Notes under the pieces: model-generated
What the model was told of the DNA's origin: nothing
Seen by the model: only the letters and a program-made list of their open reading frames with translations
Database searches by the model: none
Shown here: positions 15,921 through 23,011 of the stretch, in pieces
Numbering within the stretch: position 1 is the stretch's first letter
Layout of the letters: each line of letters begins with the position of its first letter
IMG/VR virus record: IMGVR_UViG_3300025012_000149
Coordinates: 1 to 46,636 of that record
Strand: one strand, 5' to 3'
Source of the DNA: a virus
Length of the DNA: 46,636 nucleotides
Made by a program: the position numbers and the translations under genes

Positions 15921-16875
15921 TTAATAAAATCCGGTTAAACGAATAATAGAGTTCATCCCAGTTCCACTCTCCAAGTCCATCATAAGCCATCATAGAAAGA
16001 AGTTTGGTCTTATTAAAAATAAGTTCTTTATTCTCCATCATATTCTGAATCATTTGCTTTGATTGAATACTGATTGACGGAGAGTATAACTGGGTTATCT
16101 TGTAGTTTTCAACTATTTTTTGTTGTTCCCGCACAAGATTTTCATATGCCTTGAGTTTTGATCCTTCATTTACTTTTTCTTGAGCAAAATCAACAAGTTC
16201 TGGAATAGTATATGATTTATTCTTCGACAAGAAAGAAAACCTATTTGCTACAGTAGAAAGACCGATGCCGGAAACCCCTTCAATATTGTCTCCCTTATCT
16301 CCAGCAATAGATCTTGCTAAAGCAAAGTTTGTCGGATGTATTTTATATTGTTCTACGATTCTTTTTGTATTTAAAATCTCATCTTTAATGGGGCGATATA
16401 AAAGAGTTTTATCACTGTGAAGTAGTTGAATGAAATCTTTATCTGAAGAATAAACTATTTTTTGATGTAACTCCATAAAATGTGTTTGGCACAAAAAAGC
16501 AATAACATCATCCGCTTCAACTCCCTCAATAATGACTTGATAAATCGGCATTAAATCATAATATTCACCAAGTCTCGTCATTTGCTGAATATTATTTTGT
16601 CTCTCTTCATTTTCGTTGAGTTGAAACTGACGATTTAAGCGAAGAGGTTTGCGACCTTGTTTATATTGTTTATTGATCGTCCTTCTTTTTTGAGATCCGC
16701 CAGCACCATCATAAACAATAATGATCTTATCCGGTTTAGTTAAACGAACGATCTTTTGAATAGATTTGAGGGTTCCAACGATACCGCCAGAAGGATATCC
16801 ATCTTTATTCAAGGTTGGATTTACGACATAGTTTCGTATAAACAAGTTTGAGTTATCTATTATTAAGTATCGCAT
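15904..16875 (-). CDS. 5'-3' exonuclease / flap endonuclease (FEN/RNase H type)
   Basis: 323 residues with the FEN layout: LIIDNSNLF (Asp7), IVYDGAGG followed by a basic arch (KRRTINKQYKQGR), EGVEADD (117-123), SSDKDF (143-148), and the helix-three-turn segment GDKGDNIEGVSGIG (192-205). T4 RNase H and the N-terminal domain of Pol I are of this type and remove RNA primers and flaps. It is separate here from the family A polymerase-like gene at 21806-22999. Confidence 0.92.
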   Translation of the reverse strand: MRYLIIDNSNLFIRNYVVNPTLNKDGYPSGGIVGTLKSIQKIVRLTKPDKIIIVYDGAGGSQKRRTINKQYKQGRKPLRLNRQFQLNENEERQNNIQQMTRLGEYYDLMPIYQVIIEGVEADDVIAFLCQTHFMELHQKIVYSSDKDFIQLLHSDKTLLYRPIKDEILNTKRIVEQYKIHPTNFALARSIAGDKGDNIEGVSGIGLSTVANRFSFLSKNKSYTIPELVDFAQEKVNEGSKLKAYENLVREQQKIVENYKITQLYSPSISIQSKQMIQNMMENKELIFNKTKLLSMMAYDGLGEWNWDELYYSFNRILLNERSS

Positions 16876-17068
16876 ATGTCTCTTCGTTGTATTTTGCCAA
16901 GTTAAAATCCGACGTATAATAGAAATTTGGTCGATAATTTATCCAATAAACCAAATAAGAATGTCTTTTCGGGCGTTTTTTAAGTATTATTCCAATGTTT
17001 AGTTTTTTTAATAATATCAGTTCTACTTTATGATAAACCAAATCTCCAACATTTAAATCTGGTATCAT
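16853..17068 (-). CDS. Small 'GDLV' family protein
   Basis: 71 residues: IPDLNVGDLVYHK, NIGIILKK, YLVYWINYRP. It shares its opening IPDLNVGDLV with the disrupted gene at 525-896, the closest pair in the family. It overlaps the FEN nuclease start by 23 bases. Confidence 0.78.
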   Translation of the reverse strand: MIPDLNVGDLVYHKVELILLKKLNIGIILKKRPKRHSYLVYWINYRPNFYYTSDFNLAKYNEETYAILNNR

Positions 17069-17070
17069 TA

Positions 17071-17235
17071 TTATTTAACGACTTCAATGTAAGGTGATGA
17101 CTTTTCACAGAATGTCGCTCTTTTGATATCAATCCAATATACCCAATATTGTAAATAATCTTCTTTAAAAACTATTCCATAGCCATTTTTAATATCATCA
17201 TCTCCCGACCAAAGTATCAAACTACCTATTTTCAT
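17071..17235 (-). CDS. Small 'GSL' family protein
   Basis: 54 residues from the ATG at 17233-17235 to TAA at 17071-17073: MKIGSLILW, YGIVFKE, YWVYWIDI. It overlaps the upstream family member by 14 bases and ends 2 bases before the next one. Length and pattern fit the family; function unknown. Confidence 0.7.
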   Translation of the reverse strand: MKIGSLILWSGDDDIKNGYGIVFKEDYLQYWVYWIDIKRATFCEKSSPYIEVVK

Positions 17236-17413
17236 TTTCATTATTTAAAATAGTCCAATATTCTTTAATATCATTTTTTGATTGAATAGTAAAATAACCA
17301 CTATATTTTTTTGTAATATTAAAAGTATAAATTCTAAAGTATTGAGCAGTAGTTTGAATTATTATTCCAAAATAATCACTATTAAAATATCTTATCAAAT
17401 CTCCGATTTTCAT
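17222..17413 (-). CDS. Small 'GDLI' family protein
   Basis: 63 residues: MKIGDLIRYF, FGIIIQTT, FRIYTFNITKKY. Third of three consecutive paralogues at 16853-17413, placed between the FEN nuclease and the deaminase. The start follows the deaminase stop by 2 bases. Confidence 0.75.
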   Translation of the reverse strand: MKIGDLIRYFNSDYFGIIIQTTAQYFRIYTFNITKKYSGYFTIQSKNDIKEYWTILNNENENR

Positions 17414-17415
17414 TT

Positions 17416-17832
17416 TTATAACTTCAAAATGCCGATCTTGTTATCATCCATCGTGTATACAATCTTTTTAATACCGCAAAACTTCATAATGCCATAACAC
17501 ATTGAACAAGGTTTTGACAAACGAAATTCGCCCTTTGTATTGATTCTAACGACATAAAGGGTTGATCCATATGTCAACGATCGACTTATTCCCAATATCG
17601 TCTTTATTTCAGCGTGACGACTGGAAAATCTATTTTCTTTCTTTTCGCAAAACCTTTTTGAAAAGGCGCAAAACTCTTTATCATTATAAGAAGCGTTTAT
17701 AATCGCACCACCGCGTACAAGAACGGCACCGTGGCGCCACTTGTCGTATGTGCTTTGATACGCCTGACGCCGAGCAAGTTCCAGATAACGACTTATTTTA
17801 TGGGATATTGGAATCTCTATTGAAGCAGACAT
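17416..17832 (-). CDS. Cytidine/deoxycytidylate deaminase family protein
   Basis: 138 residues with the zinc-site motifs of the family: HAE at 73-75 (zinc ligand and catalytic Glu) and PCSMC at 108-112 (two Cys ligands). GAVLVRGGAIINASYND precedes them. A dCMP deaminase would provide dUMP for ThyX, which fits the neighbouring nucleotide genes, but the motifs do not by themselves distinguish free cytidine, dCMP or RNA substrates. It has its own promoter just upstream (17864-17892). Confidence 0.85.
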   Translation of the reverse strand: MSASIEIPISHKISRYLELARRQAYQSTYDKWRHGAVLVRGGAIINASYNDKEFCAFSKRFCEKKENRFSSRHAEIKTILGISRSLTYGSTLYVVRINTKGEFRLSKPCSMCYGIMKFCGIKKIVYTMDDNKIGILKL

Positions 17833-17863
17833 CTTTTTTGCCTTTCTTGGATGTCACTTCTAT

Positions 17864-17892
17864 AGAATAGCACTACTCTCCTTCTTTGTCAA
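17864..17892 (-). promoter_or_regulatory. Sigma-70-like promoter
   Basis: TTGACA (17887-17892), 17-base spacer, TATTCT (17864-17869) on the minus strand. The -35 lies within the last codons of uvsX. It drives the deaminase and probably the following small genes. Confidence 0.75.
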
Positions 17893-19033
17893 GAACAGAA
17901 AACACTGTGTTTTCGGGAGGTTCCAGCATATCGTCATCGCGTTCGGGACGATCGGTTCCCTTCTCTATCAAAACTTCGTCCATAATCGCAAGAACTCGAT
18001 CGTGAAAACGTTTTTCCTTCAACTTATCAAGAAATGTATTAGATTGAAACTTTTCTTCTGTTCCATCTCCCATATCCATCGTAAACCAAGCACCACTGTT
18101 CTTTACATAAGAAGTTGATTTAATCGCTTCCATCCAACTTTCTTGATCCATAATACCAAGTTTATCGCCAGCCCATAGAATCTTGAAACTACAAGTTCTT
18201 CCCTCTCTCCCGAACCTTGATTTTTTAATAGTCGCTTTTACCTCAGATCCGATTTGTTGTTCATTTTCATCTAAAATATAACTTGCTTTACCGCGACGCA
18301 TTGTTAGATATATTCTCCAACTTGCCGCAAATATTAAACTCTTTCCTCCGGGGGTTACATACGGATCAATATATTTTTCTGCGACGCTATTTGTAATATT
18401 TGTTTTTAGTTGATTTAATACCAGTAATATTGAGCCGTGATTTGCCAATGGAATAACAAGTTTTGAAAATCCTTTGGATAATATCCTTGCCTTAACCCCT
18501 ATAGATGAGTTAGGATTAAAATCTCCTTCAATATCGTTTATTGAAGGAGTCATCGCCAATGAATCCCAGATAAATATATATGGCTTTGGGCTTTGCCCCA
18601 TAAGTTCTTCTATTGTCTCTAAAACATATTCTACACTTGTTGCTTGAACATAAATAAAATCATCAAGATCTATTCCCATTCGTTGAATAAATCCACTGTC
18701 GATCGCAGACTCGGAATCAAAATATACGACCGTATATCCTTTCTTCATAGCATTTCCGGCAATCTGGATTGCCATATAAGATTTGCCCGATCCAGAAAGC
18801 CCACTTAACTCTATAATTTTAGATTTTGGAACTCCCCCCATTTGTCCCTTACAAATAATACTATCCAACCAACGCGAACCAGTAGATATCCATTCTTTGA
18901 CATCGGTTGGATTTTCTTTGGTTAAATCGTAAGCAACGGTCATTCCTGCTTTTTTATTTATTCTATCGCGGAGTTCTTGAATGGAAGGTGCTTTATCGTT
19001 ATTTTCGTCTTTTTCTTTCTTTGGTCTCGCCAT
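17873..19033 (-). CDS. uvsX: UvsX/RecA-type recombinase
   Basis: 386 residues. After a basic N-terminus, TGSRWLDSII (51-60) leads into Walker A LSGLSGSGKS (76-85), then VVYFDSESA, then Walker B-like YIFIWDSLA, LVLNQLKTN and VTPGGKSLIFAASWR, which are RecA-fold landmarks. It catalyses strand exchange for recombination-dependent replication and repair. A strong ribosome site (AGGAGAAAGGAG) precedes the ATG. The C-terminal tail is acidic, as in T4 UvsX. Confidence 0.92.
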   Translation of the reverse strand: MARPKKEKDENNDKAPSIQELRDRINKKAGMTVAYDLTKENPTDVKEWISTGSRWLDSIICKGQMGGVPKSKIIELSGLSGSGKSYMAIQIAGNAMKKGYTVVYFDSESAIDSGFIQRMGIDLDDFIYVQATSVEYVLETIEELMGQSPKPYIFIWDSLAMTPSINDIEGDFNPNSSIGVKARILSKGFSKLVIPLANHGSILLVLNQLKTNITNSVAEKYIDPYVTPGGKSLIFAASWRIYLTMRRGKASYILDENEQQIGSEVKATIKKSRFGREGRTCSFKILWAGDKLGIMDQESWMEAIKSTSYVKNSGAWFTMDMGDGTEEKFQSNTFLDKLKEKRFHDRVLAIMDEVLIEKGTDRPERDDDMLEPPENTVFSVLDKEGE

Positions 19034-19068
19034 ATTCTCCTTTCTCCTATAATATCAATATGTTACTA

Positions 19069-19153
19069 CTGTGAGAGTAGGATTCGAACCTATGATGGGC
19101 TTTTCGCCAACAGATTAACAATCTGCTCTCTGCTTCCGCTCGAGTACCTCACA
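19069..19153 (-). tRNA. tRNA with anticodon GTT (Asn) and a long variable arm
   Basis: 85 bases including discriminator G. The acceptor is TGTGAGG with TCTCACA (one G-T). The D arm is CTC/GAG, and the anticodon arm is GCAGA-TTGTTAA-TCTGT with GTT at 19117-19119. A long variable arm contains GGC GAAAA GCC, and the T arm has loop TTCGAAT with one A-C mismatch. No CCA is encoded. The architecture is that of bacterial tRNA-Tyr (type II), but the anticodon reads Asn codons. Confidence 0.85.
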
Positions 19154-19157
19154 TTAA

Positions 19158-19229
19158 ATCCGAAGGTGGAACTTGAATCCACATCTCTCCTCTACAATAA
19201 GGAGGCTTTACCAGTTAAGCTACTTCGGA
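19158..19229 (-). tRNA. tRNA, probably Thr (anticodon TGT)
   Basis: 72 bases including the discriminator. The acceptor TCCGAAG/CTTCGGA is perfect, the D arm is GCTT/AAGC, and the T arm is GTGGA-TTCAAGT-TCCAC. The best anticodon stem is CTCCT/AGGAG, leaving an 8-base loop TATTGTAG in which U33-TGT-A37 is the natural reading. A 7-base loop would need a poorly paired stem. The discriminator is T and no CCA is encoded. Confidence 0.75.
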
Positions 19230-19247
19230 TTTTATTCTATTATTTAG

Positions 19248-19499
19248 TTAGTTAAGCCAACTCCAGTTTTCTCGTCGCACAATACGACCCACCTGCGAAC
19301 GAGAAACATAAAATGCTTCAGCAAGTTCGGATTGAGTCCAACCTTGTCGATAAAGAATCCGAATTCTCTTAACTTCTCCCGGAGTTAAAAACGCATGTGA
19401 ACTTGGAAGCGCATTCGTTTGACGGACTACCGCAAATCCAAGATTTCGCAGTGTCTTGGTGAGATCTGATACTGACGCTGTTGTGTTTGTTCGTGACAT
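19248..19499 (-). CDS. Helix-turn-helix DNA-binding protein
   Basis: 83 residues from the ATG at 19497-19499. That start is chosen because GGAGGA lies 5 bases upstream; the frame also opens at 19511. The C-terminal half, LTPGEVKRIRILYRQGWTQ then SELAEAFYVSRSQVGRIVRR, is a helix-turn-helix of the sigma region 4/resolvase type. Likely a phage transcription regulator. A pair of direct repeats lies just upstream (19530-19558) and could be its operator. Confidence 0.75.
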   Translation of the reverse strand: MSRTNTTASVSDLTKTLRNLGFAVVRQTNALPSSHAFLTPGEVKRIRILYRQGWTQSELAEAFYVSRSQVGRIVRRENWSWLN

Positions 19500-19529
19500 A
19501 TTTTCCTCCATTGGTTATGTCTACTTTTT

Positions 19530-19558
19530 CTATCGCTCAACCATTACCTATCGCTCAA
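19530..19558 (-). repeat. 11-bp direct repeat upstream of the helix-turn-helix gene
   Basis: TTGAGCGATAG occurs twice on the minus strand (19548-19558 and 19530-19540), 18 bases apart in register and ending about 30 bases before the start codon. The spacing of nearly two helical turns suggests tandem protein-binding sites on one face of the DNA. No clear -10 element is visible. Confidence 0.55.
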
Positions 19559-19574
19559 ATCAAATACTCAATTG

Positions 19575-19775
19575 TTAAACTTCTTTTACAGACGATAAGT
19601 TACTTACACTCATCCAGTTTGAAAATGTAGCGACCAACGATACATCTTCCTTTTCTTTTGTGCCGTTCAAAAATGTAAGATATCCTTCATTAACAGAATA
19701 TCTCTCTGCTTTAACTTCAAAGCGCTTTCCTGGTTGTTCTGGAGTTGGAAGTAATTCCACTACAAAAGTTTTCAT
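19575..19775 (-). CDS. Unrecognised small protein
   Basis: 66 residues, beta-rich with charged turns (FVVELLPTPEQPGKRFEV, then YLTFLNG), between gp32 and the helix-turn-helix gene, starting 2 bases from the gp32 stop. A helper of the single-strand binding protein is possible only from location. No family recognised. Confidence 0.65.
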   Translation of the reverse strand: MKTFVVELLPTPEQPGKRFEVKAERYSVNEGYLTFLNGTKEKEDVSLVATFSNWMSVSNLSSVKEV

Positions 19776-19776
19776 T

Positions 19777-20559
19777 TTATTCTCCTGTTAACTCTTGAAA
19801 TGCTTTCTCGATCGAATCCATTTCATTACTACCGGCTTCGTCGCCTTTTTTGCTTCCGCCGGCGGCATACTTCTTTACCTCTTTTCCAAGGACGTCTCCC
19901 TCTTCATCTTTTAACATAAATTCGTTTAAAGTTTGTTCAACCTCCTTACTTGATTTACGCTCATATAAAGTTGTCAAATCAGGCAGATTTTCAAGAAGCT
20001 GCTTTGTTTTTTCTTTTGAATCCGTCATCTTTGACGTATTTCGCTTTGCTTGAATGTTTGTCTTTGCCCAACTTTGACCAGGCGCCTTTTTATAGGAAAC
20101 AACAATATCCGTTCCCTTATCTACATCTGTAATATCCCCGTATTCTGGATCGACAAGCAACTTATAAAGATCTTCCCAAACCGTTTTACCGAACGACCAA
20201 ATCTTGGGTGTTTGTTCTTCTTCACCACGAACAAGAATCGTCGCAAAGAATCTTTGCGACACAAACAGTTTCTTTGCCAGAGCCATATCCTCTTGATTAT
20301 TTTTTTCTTTGCCGGCGGCATATAACTTGCTGGCAAATGAACAAACTACACAATCATCTCCAAAGTTTCGCTTTGGACACAATACACCACCACGCGCAAT
20401 CTCGTAATGAATATGAAAATCCTTTACCGGATCTCCATCGGGAGATGGTAGAATACGAACTACCGCTCCATCTTCTGGCTTCCAATAGTTTGAACTTCCA
20501 CCACCTTTGTTTTGGATCTTCTCCATCCTCTCCTTGATCTTATCTAGATTAAGAGCCAT
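19777..20559 (-). CDS. 32: Single-stranded DNA-binding protein, gp32 type
   Basis: 260 residues. The N-terminal LNLDKIKERMEKIQ is a basic helix like the gp32 cooperativity domain. The core has NYWKPEDGAVVRILPSP, then H51, C61, C70 and C73, the zinc-binding pattern of T4-like gp32, then WSFGKTVWEDL. The C-terminus (GDEAGSNEMDSIEKAFQEL) is acidic, as in gp32, where it docks other replication proteins. It sits with helicase, UvsX and nuclease genes, as expected of a replication cluster. Confidence 0.9.
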   Translation of the reverse strand: MALNLDKIKERMEKIQNKGGGSSNYWKPEDGAVVRILPSPDGDPVKDFHIHYEIARGGVLCPKRNFGDDCVVCSFASKLYAAGKEKNNQEDMALAKKLFVSQRFFATILVRGEEEQTPKIWSFGKTVWEDLYKLLVDPEYGDITDVDKGTDIVVSYKKAPGQSWAKTNIQAKRNTSKMTDSKEKTKQLLENLPDLTTLYERKSSKEVEQTLNEFMLKDEEGDVLGKEVKKYAAGGSKKGDEAGSNEMDSIEKAFQELTGE

Positions 20560-20778
20560 TTATTCCTCCTTTTGGCATTCTTCTTTAAAATACTTGATCA
20601 GATATTCTATCAATTTGGTCCTATCTCTCAAAGTAGAATATTCTTTTTTCTTTTTTAATACCCTCCTAAAGTCATTGTCGTCCAACATATAATCAACATA
20701 TTTGTCACAATATAAAGAATCTTCCCAATGCTCGTCTCTCATTTCTATTAGTTGTTGAACAATATCTTTGTTTTTCAT
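20560..20778 (-). CDS. Unrecognised small protein
   Basis: 72 highly charged, helical residues (IVQQLIEMRDEHWED, then FRRVLKKKKEY), directly upstream of gp32 with a one-base gap and overlapping the tubulin-like gene by 4 bases. Function unknown. Confidence 0.65.
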   Translation of the reverse strand: MKNKDIVQQLIEMRDEHWEDSLYCDKYVDYMLDDNDFRRVLKKKKEYSTLRDRTKLIEYLIKYFKEECQKEE

Positions 20779-21638
20779 CTTTGTATTTCCGAACTTCGAG
20801 ATATTACAAACGCAAAACTTTCATTATAATCAGATTCATATATTCCATATGATATTTTACAACCTTTTTGTTGTTCTTTTTTCCTCTTTAGTTGTTCCTT
20901 GATTTTCAAATGAAGTGTTTTATCGGTTTGAAACACTTCGTGAGGAACAACATAGTAATAACACTTCTCCCGAACTGTGTCAAGCGGAAAAAAAGTTTTT
21001 TCTTCTCCACCAACAATCTCCATTACTCCAAGCGTAGAAATCCTTGAAATCATTGAAGTTTCCGACCAATTATTGATATGCGACGACGAGCCGTTCAAAA
21101 AATTTATAAAATGAAAAGTCCGAACCACCACTTCGTTGATTTTTTGATGATATTCAAACATCGAAACACCATCGACTATACTTTTCTCTATTTCTCGGTT
21201 ACTTAATAAAATTATTTCTTCAAACACTCCTGATCTTGTATATTCCTGAAGAACATTATATACAACTTTTTCTTGAAGAGATTTTATTTCCGATAAGAAC
21301 TCTACATCGGGCTTTATATAAAGAATGTGTATTTTTGTTCTATCTTTTATCTTTTGAAGTATCGCCAGAGTTGCTCCGGAAATAATACTTGCTCCGCAAA
21401 CGACCACATATGTTTTTTCTTTGATATTCCTAAAAAAAATATCCAGACTTAAATCTGATATATATTGTTCATAATCTTCTGGGGATTTATATTTCTTTAC
21501 TTTATAATGTTTAACCTTCTTGTGTTTATTAGATTCATTATCGATTGTTAAACATTGATAGTCTGGATATTGAGATATCTCGTTTGCTATATTGACGCCG
21601 GATTTTCCTATTCCCAATATTGTTATTTTTGAAGACAT
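20775..21638 (-). CDS. Tubulin/FtsZ-like protein
   Basis: 287 residues. The opening ITILGIGKSGVNIANEIS resembles the FtsZ/tubulin first loop and helix, followed by a CLTIDNE strand (FtsZ: AINTD). VVVCGASIISGATLAIL occupies the place of the glycine-rich signature GGGTGTG, and ILYIKPDVEFLS plus ILLSNREIEK occupy the places of VVTKPF and VIPNDKL. The Gly-rich loop is degenerate, so GTP hydrolysis may be altered or lost. Phage tubulins (PhuZ) position DNA in some large phages; this one is much diverged. Assignment rests on motif order. Confidence 0.5.
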   Translation of the reverse strand: MSSKITILGIGKSGVNIANEISQYPDYQCLTIDNESNKHKKVKHYKVKKYKSPEDYEQYISDLSLDIFFRNIKEKTYVVVCGASIISGATLAILQKIKDRTKIHILYIKPDVEFLSEIKSLQEKVVYNVLQEYTRSGVFEEIILLSNREIEKSIVDGVSMFEYHQKINEVVVRTFHFINFLNGSSSHINNWSETSMISRISTLGVMEIVGGEEKTFFPLDTVREKCYYYVVPHEVFQTDKTLHLKIKEQLKRKKEQQKGCKISYGIYESDYNESFAFVISRSSEIQR

Positions 21639-21639
21639 T

Positions 21640-21834
21640 TTATTTATTTAACTTTTTCCAACCACCAAAACTTCTTTCTGACCACCAATAAAAACTTTTA
21701 TTGTTAATAGAATACCAATACATTTTATATGAATGAGGAAGTTTTTTGATATTTATTTCAACTATTATTCCCAGGTTGTTTCCTATCGCAAACAAATCAC
21801 CCACTTTATACTTTAACTTTTCGCATTTGTCCAT
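21640..21834 (-). CDS. Small 'GDLF' family protein
   Basis: 64 residues: KYKVGDLFAI, NLGIIVEI, YKMYWYSINNK. Overlaps the end of the polymerase-like gene by 29 bases and ends one base before the tubulin-like gene. Family function unknown. Confidence 0.75.
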   Translation of the reverse strand: MDKCEKLKYKVGDLFAIGNNLGIIVEINIKKLPHSYKMYWYSINNKSFYWWSERSFGGWKKLNK

Positions 21835-22999
21835 AGTTTTTTCCCATTTTCATATTGACGACAAATCTTCCAAGCGGAGTATCTTTAAACTCTTCCAACA
21901 AAGACATTAACACACTTTCATCATCTCTGTGAAAATCCAGTATAACCGAATCAAATATCATAAATGATACATACGATTTTTTATTCTCAAGGATATTATT
22001 TAATCTGCTCGCCATTACATTTACAAGATCGGAAGTTACCGACTGGTTTAAATAACTCAAGGCGTGATTTCTATCACATTGTATTTTTCGATCAAAGATA
22101 GTATTTATTTCATTTTTATTCCAATACATATCGATCATTTTCTGGCGGTTATATAATGTTTCAAGTTTTGATTTGGCGTCCATATTATATAACCAAGAAA
22201 ATGTCTCTTTTTTTATTTGCTCCCGCGTCATATCTGACTGTTTAAAAATATTGTTGCAGTTCCACTCGTGAATATCATTTTGCGGTTGTTTCTCTCCCAG
22301 CATAGCAAGCATCACGCGGAGGTCGCAAGCATTATAATCAAACTCCACGAAGAAATCGTTATTTGGCAACAAAACCCGCCGTAGCTCGCGCCGTAGATTT
22401 AAAATAGGGAAACTGCCATTTTTTGTTGTGAGGCGCCCTGTGACCGACCCAAAAAGATTATATTCAACGTTGCTTGCCCCATTTTTCACTTTATTGTGTA
22501 AAGCAGAAATACCGGCGACATCAAAATTCTGAATCATAAAACTTTTATCAAAGTTTAAGTTTCTATATTTAATATCCGCAATAAGTTTAGTTATATCCAA
22601 CAATAGATCGTAGTTGTTTGGTCTTGAATATGTTTCAAAAACATATTTAGTTATATCCATTTTAACTTTACAATATTGTGTCAATATTTCAACAGGAACA
22701 AGATCAAAAAAACATACATTATTGAGATTTACTTTCGCTTCAACAAAAGATCGATAATATGCTTTAAGTTTTTCTTTTATATTATCCCAATCGTTTTTCA
22801 AATATTCTGGGCATATTTCATCAATAGGTTGACCACAATATAAAAAAGCATACTCTATATTTTCTTTATGTTTTAACCATTGTGAATAGTTCCAAGTATG
22901 CGAAAGTTCGTTCGGTATCTTATCAAAATAAAGCATACCGCTTTCGTCATAAAAGCCAATACAGTTTTGTTTGTCGTCAAATGATTGAAAGAAAGTCAA
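21806..22999 (-). CDS. Family A DNA polymerase-like protein, short
   Basis: 397 residues with the Pol I signature order. GSVTGRLTT (184-192) is followed by LNLRRELRRVLLP. Motif A is FDYNACDLRVMLAML (Asp221). Motif B has R259, K263, F267 and Y271 at four-residue spacing (Pol I: R-x3-K-x3-F-x3-Y), with Asn after the Tyr where Gly is usual. Motif C is MIFDSVIL (Asp350), with Phe for the usual His. Both catalytic aspartates are kept. The first 180 residues show no clear 3'-5' exonuclease motifs. It could be a gap-filling polymerase working with the separate FEN nuclease, since DnaE is also present. Confidence 0.8.
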   Translation of the reverse strand: MTFFQSFDDKQNCIGFYDESGMLYFDKIPNELSHTWNYSQWLKHKENIEYAFLYCGQPIDEICPEYLKNDWDNIKEKLKAYYRSFVEAKVNLNNVCFFDLVPVEILTQYCKVKMDITKYVFETYSRPNNYDLLLDITKLIADIKYRNLNFDKSFMIQNFDVAGISALHNKVKNGASNVEYNLFGSVTGRLTTKNGSFPILNLRRELRRVLLPNNDFFVEFDYNACDLRVMLAMLGEKQPQNDIHEWNCNNIFKQSDMTREQIKKETFSWLYNMDAKSKLETLYNRQKMIDMYWNKNEINTIFDRKIQCDRNHALSYLNQSVTSDLVNVMASRLNNILENKKSYVSFMIFDSVILDFHRDDESVLMSLLEEFKDTPLGRFVVNMKMGKNYGQMRKVKV

Positions 23000-23011
23000 A
23001 TCGACACGCTT

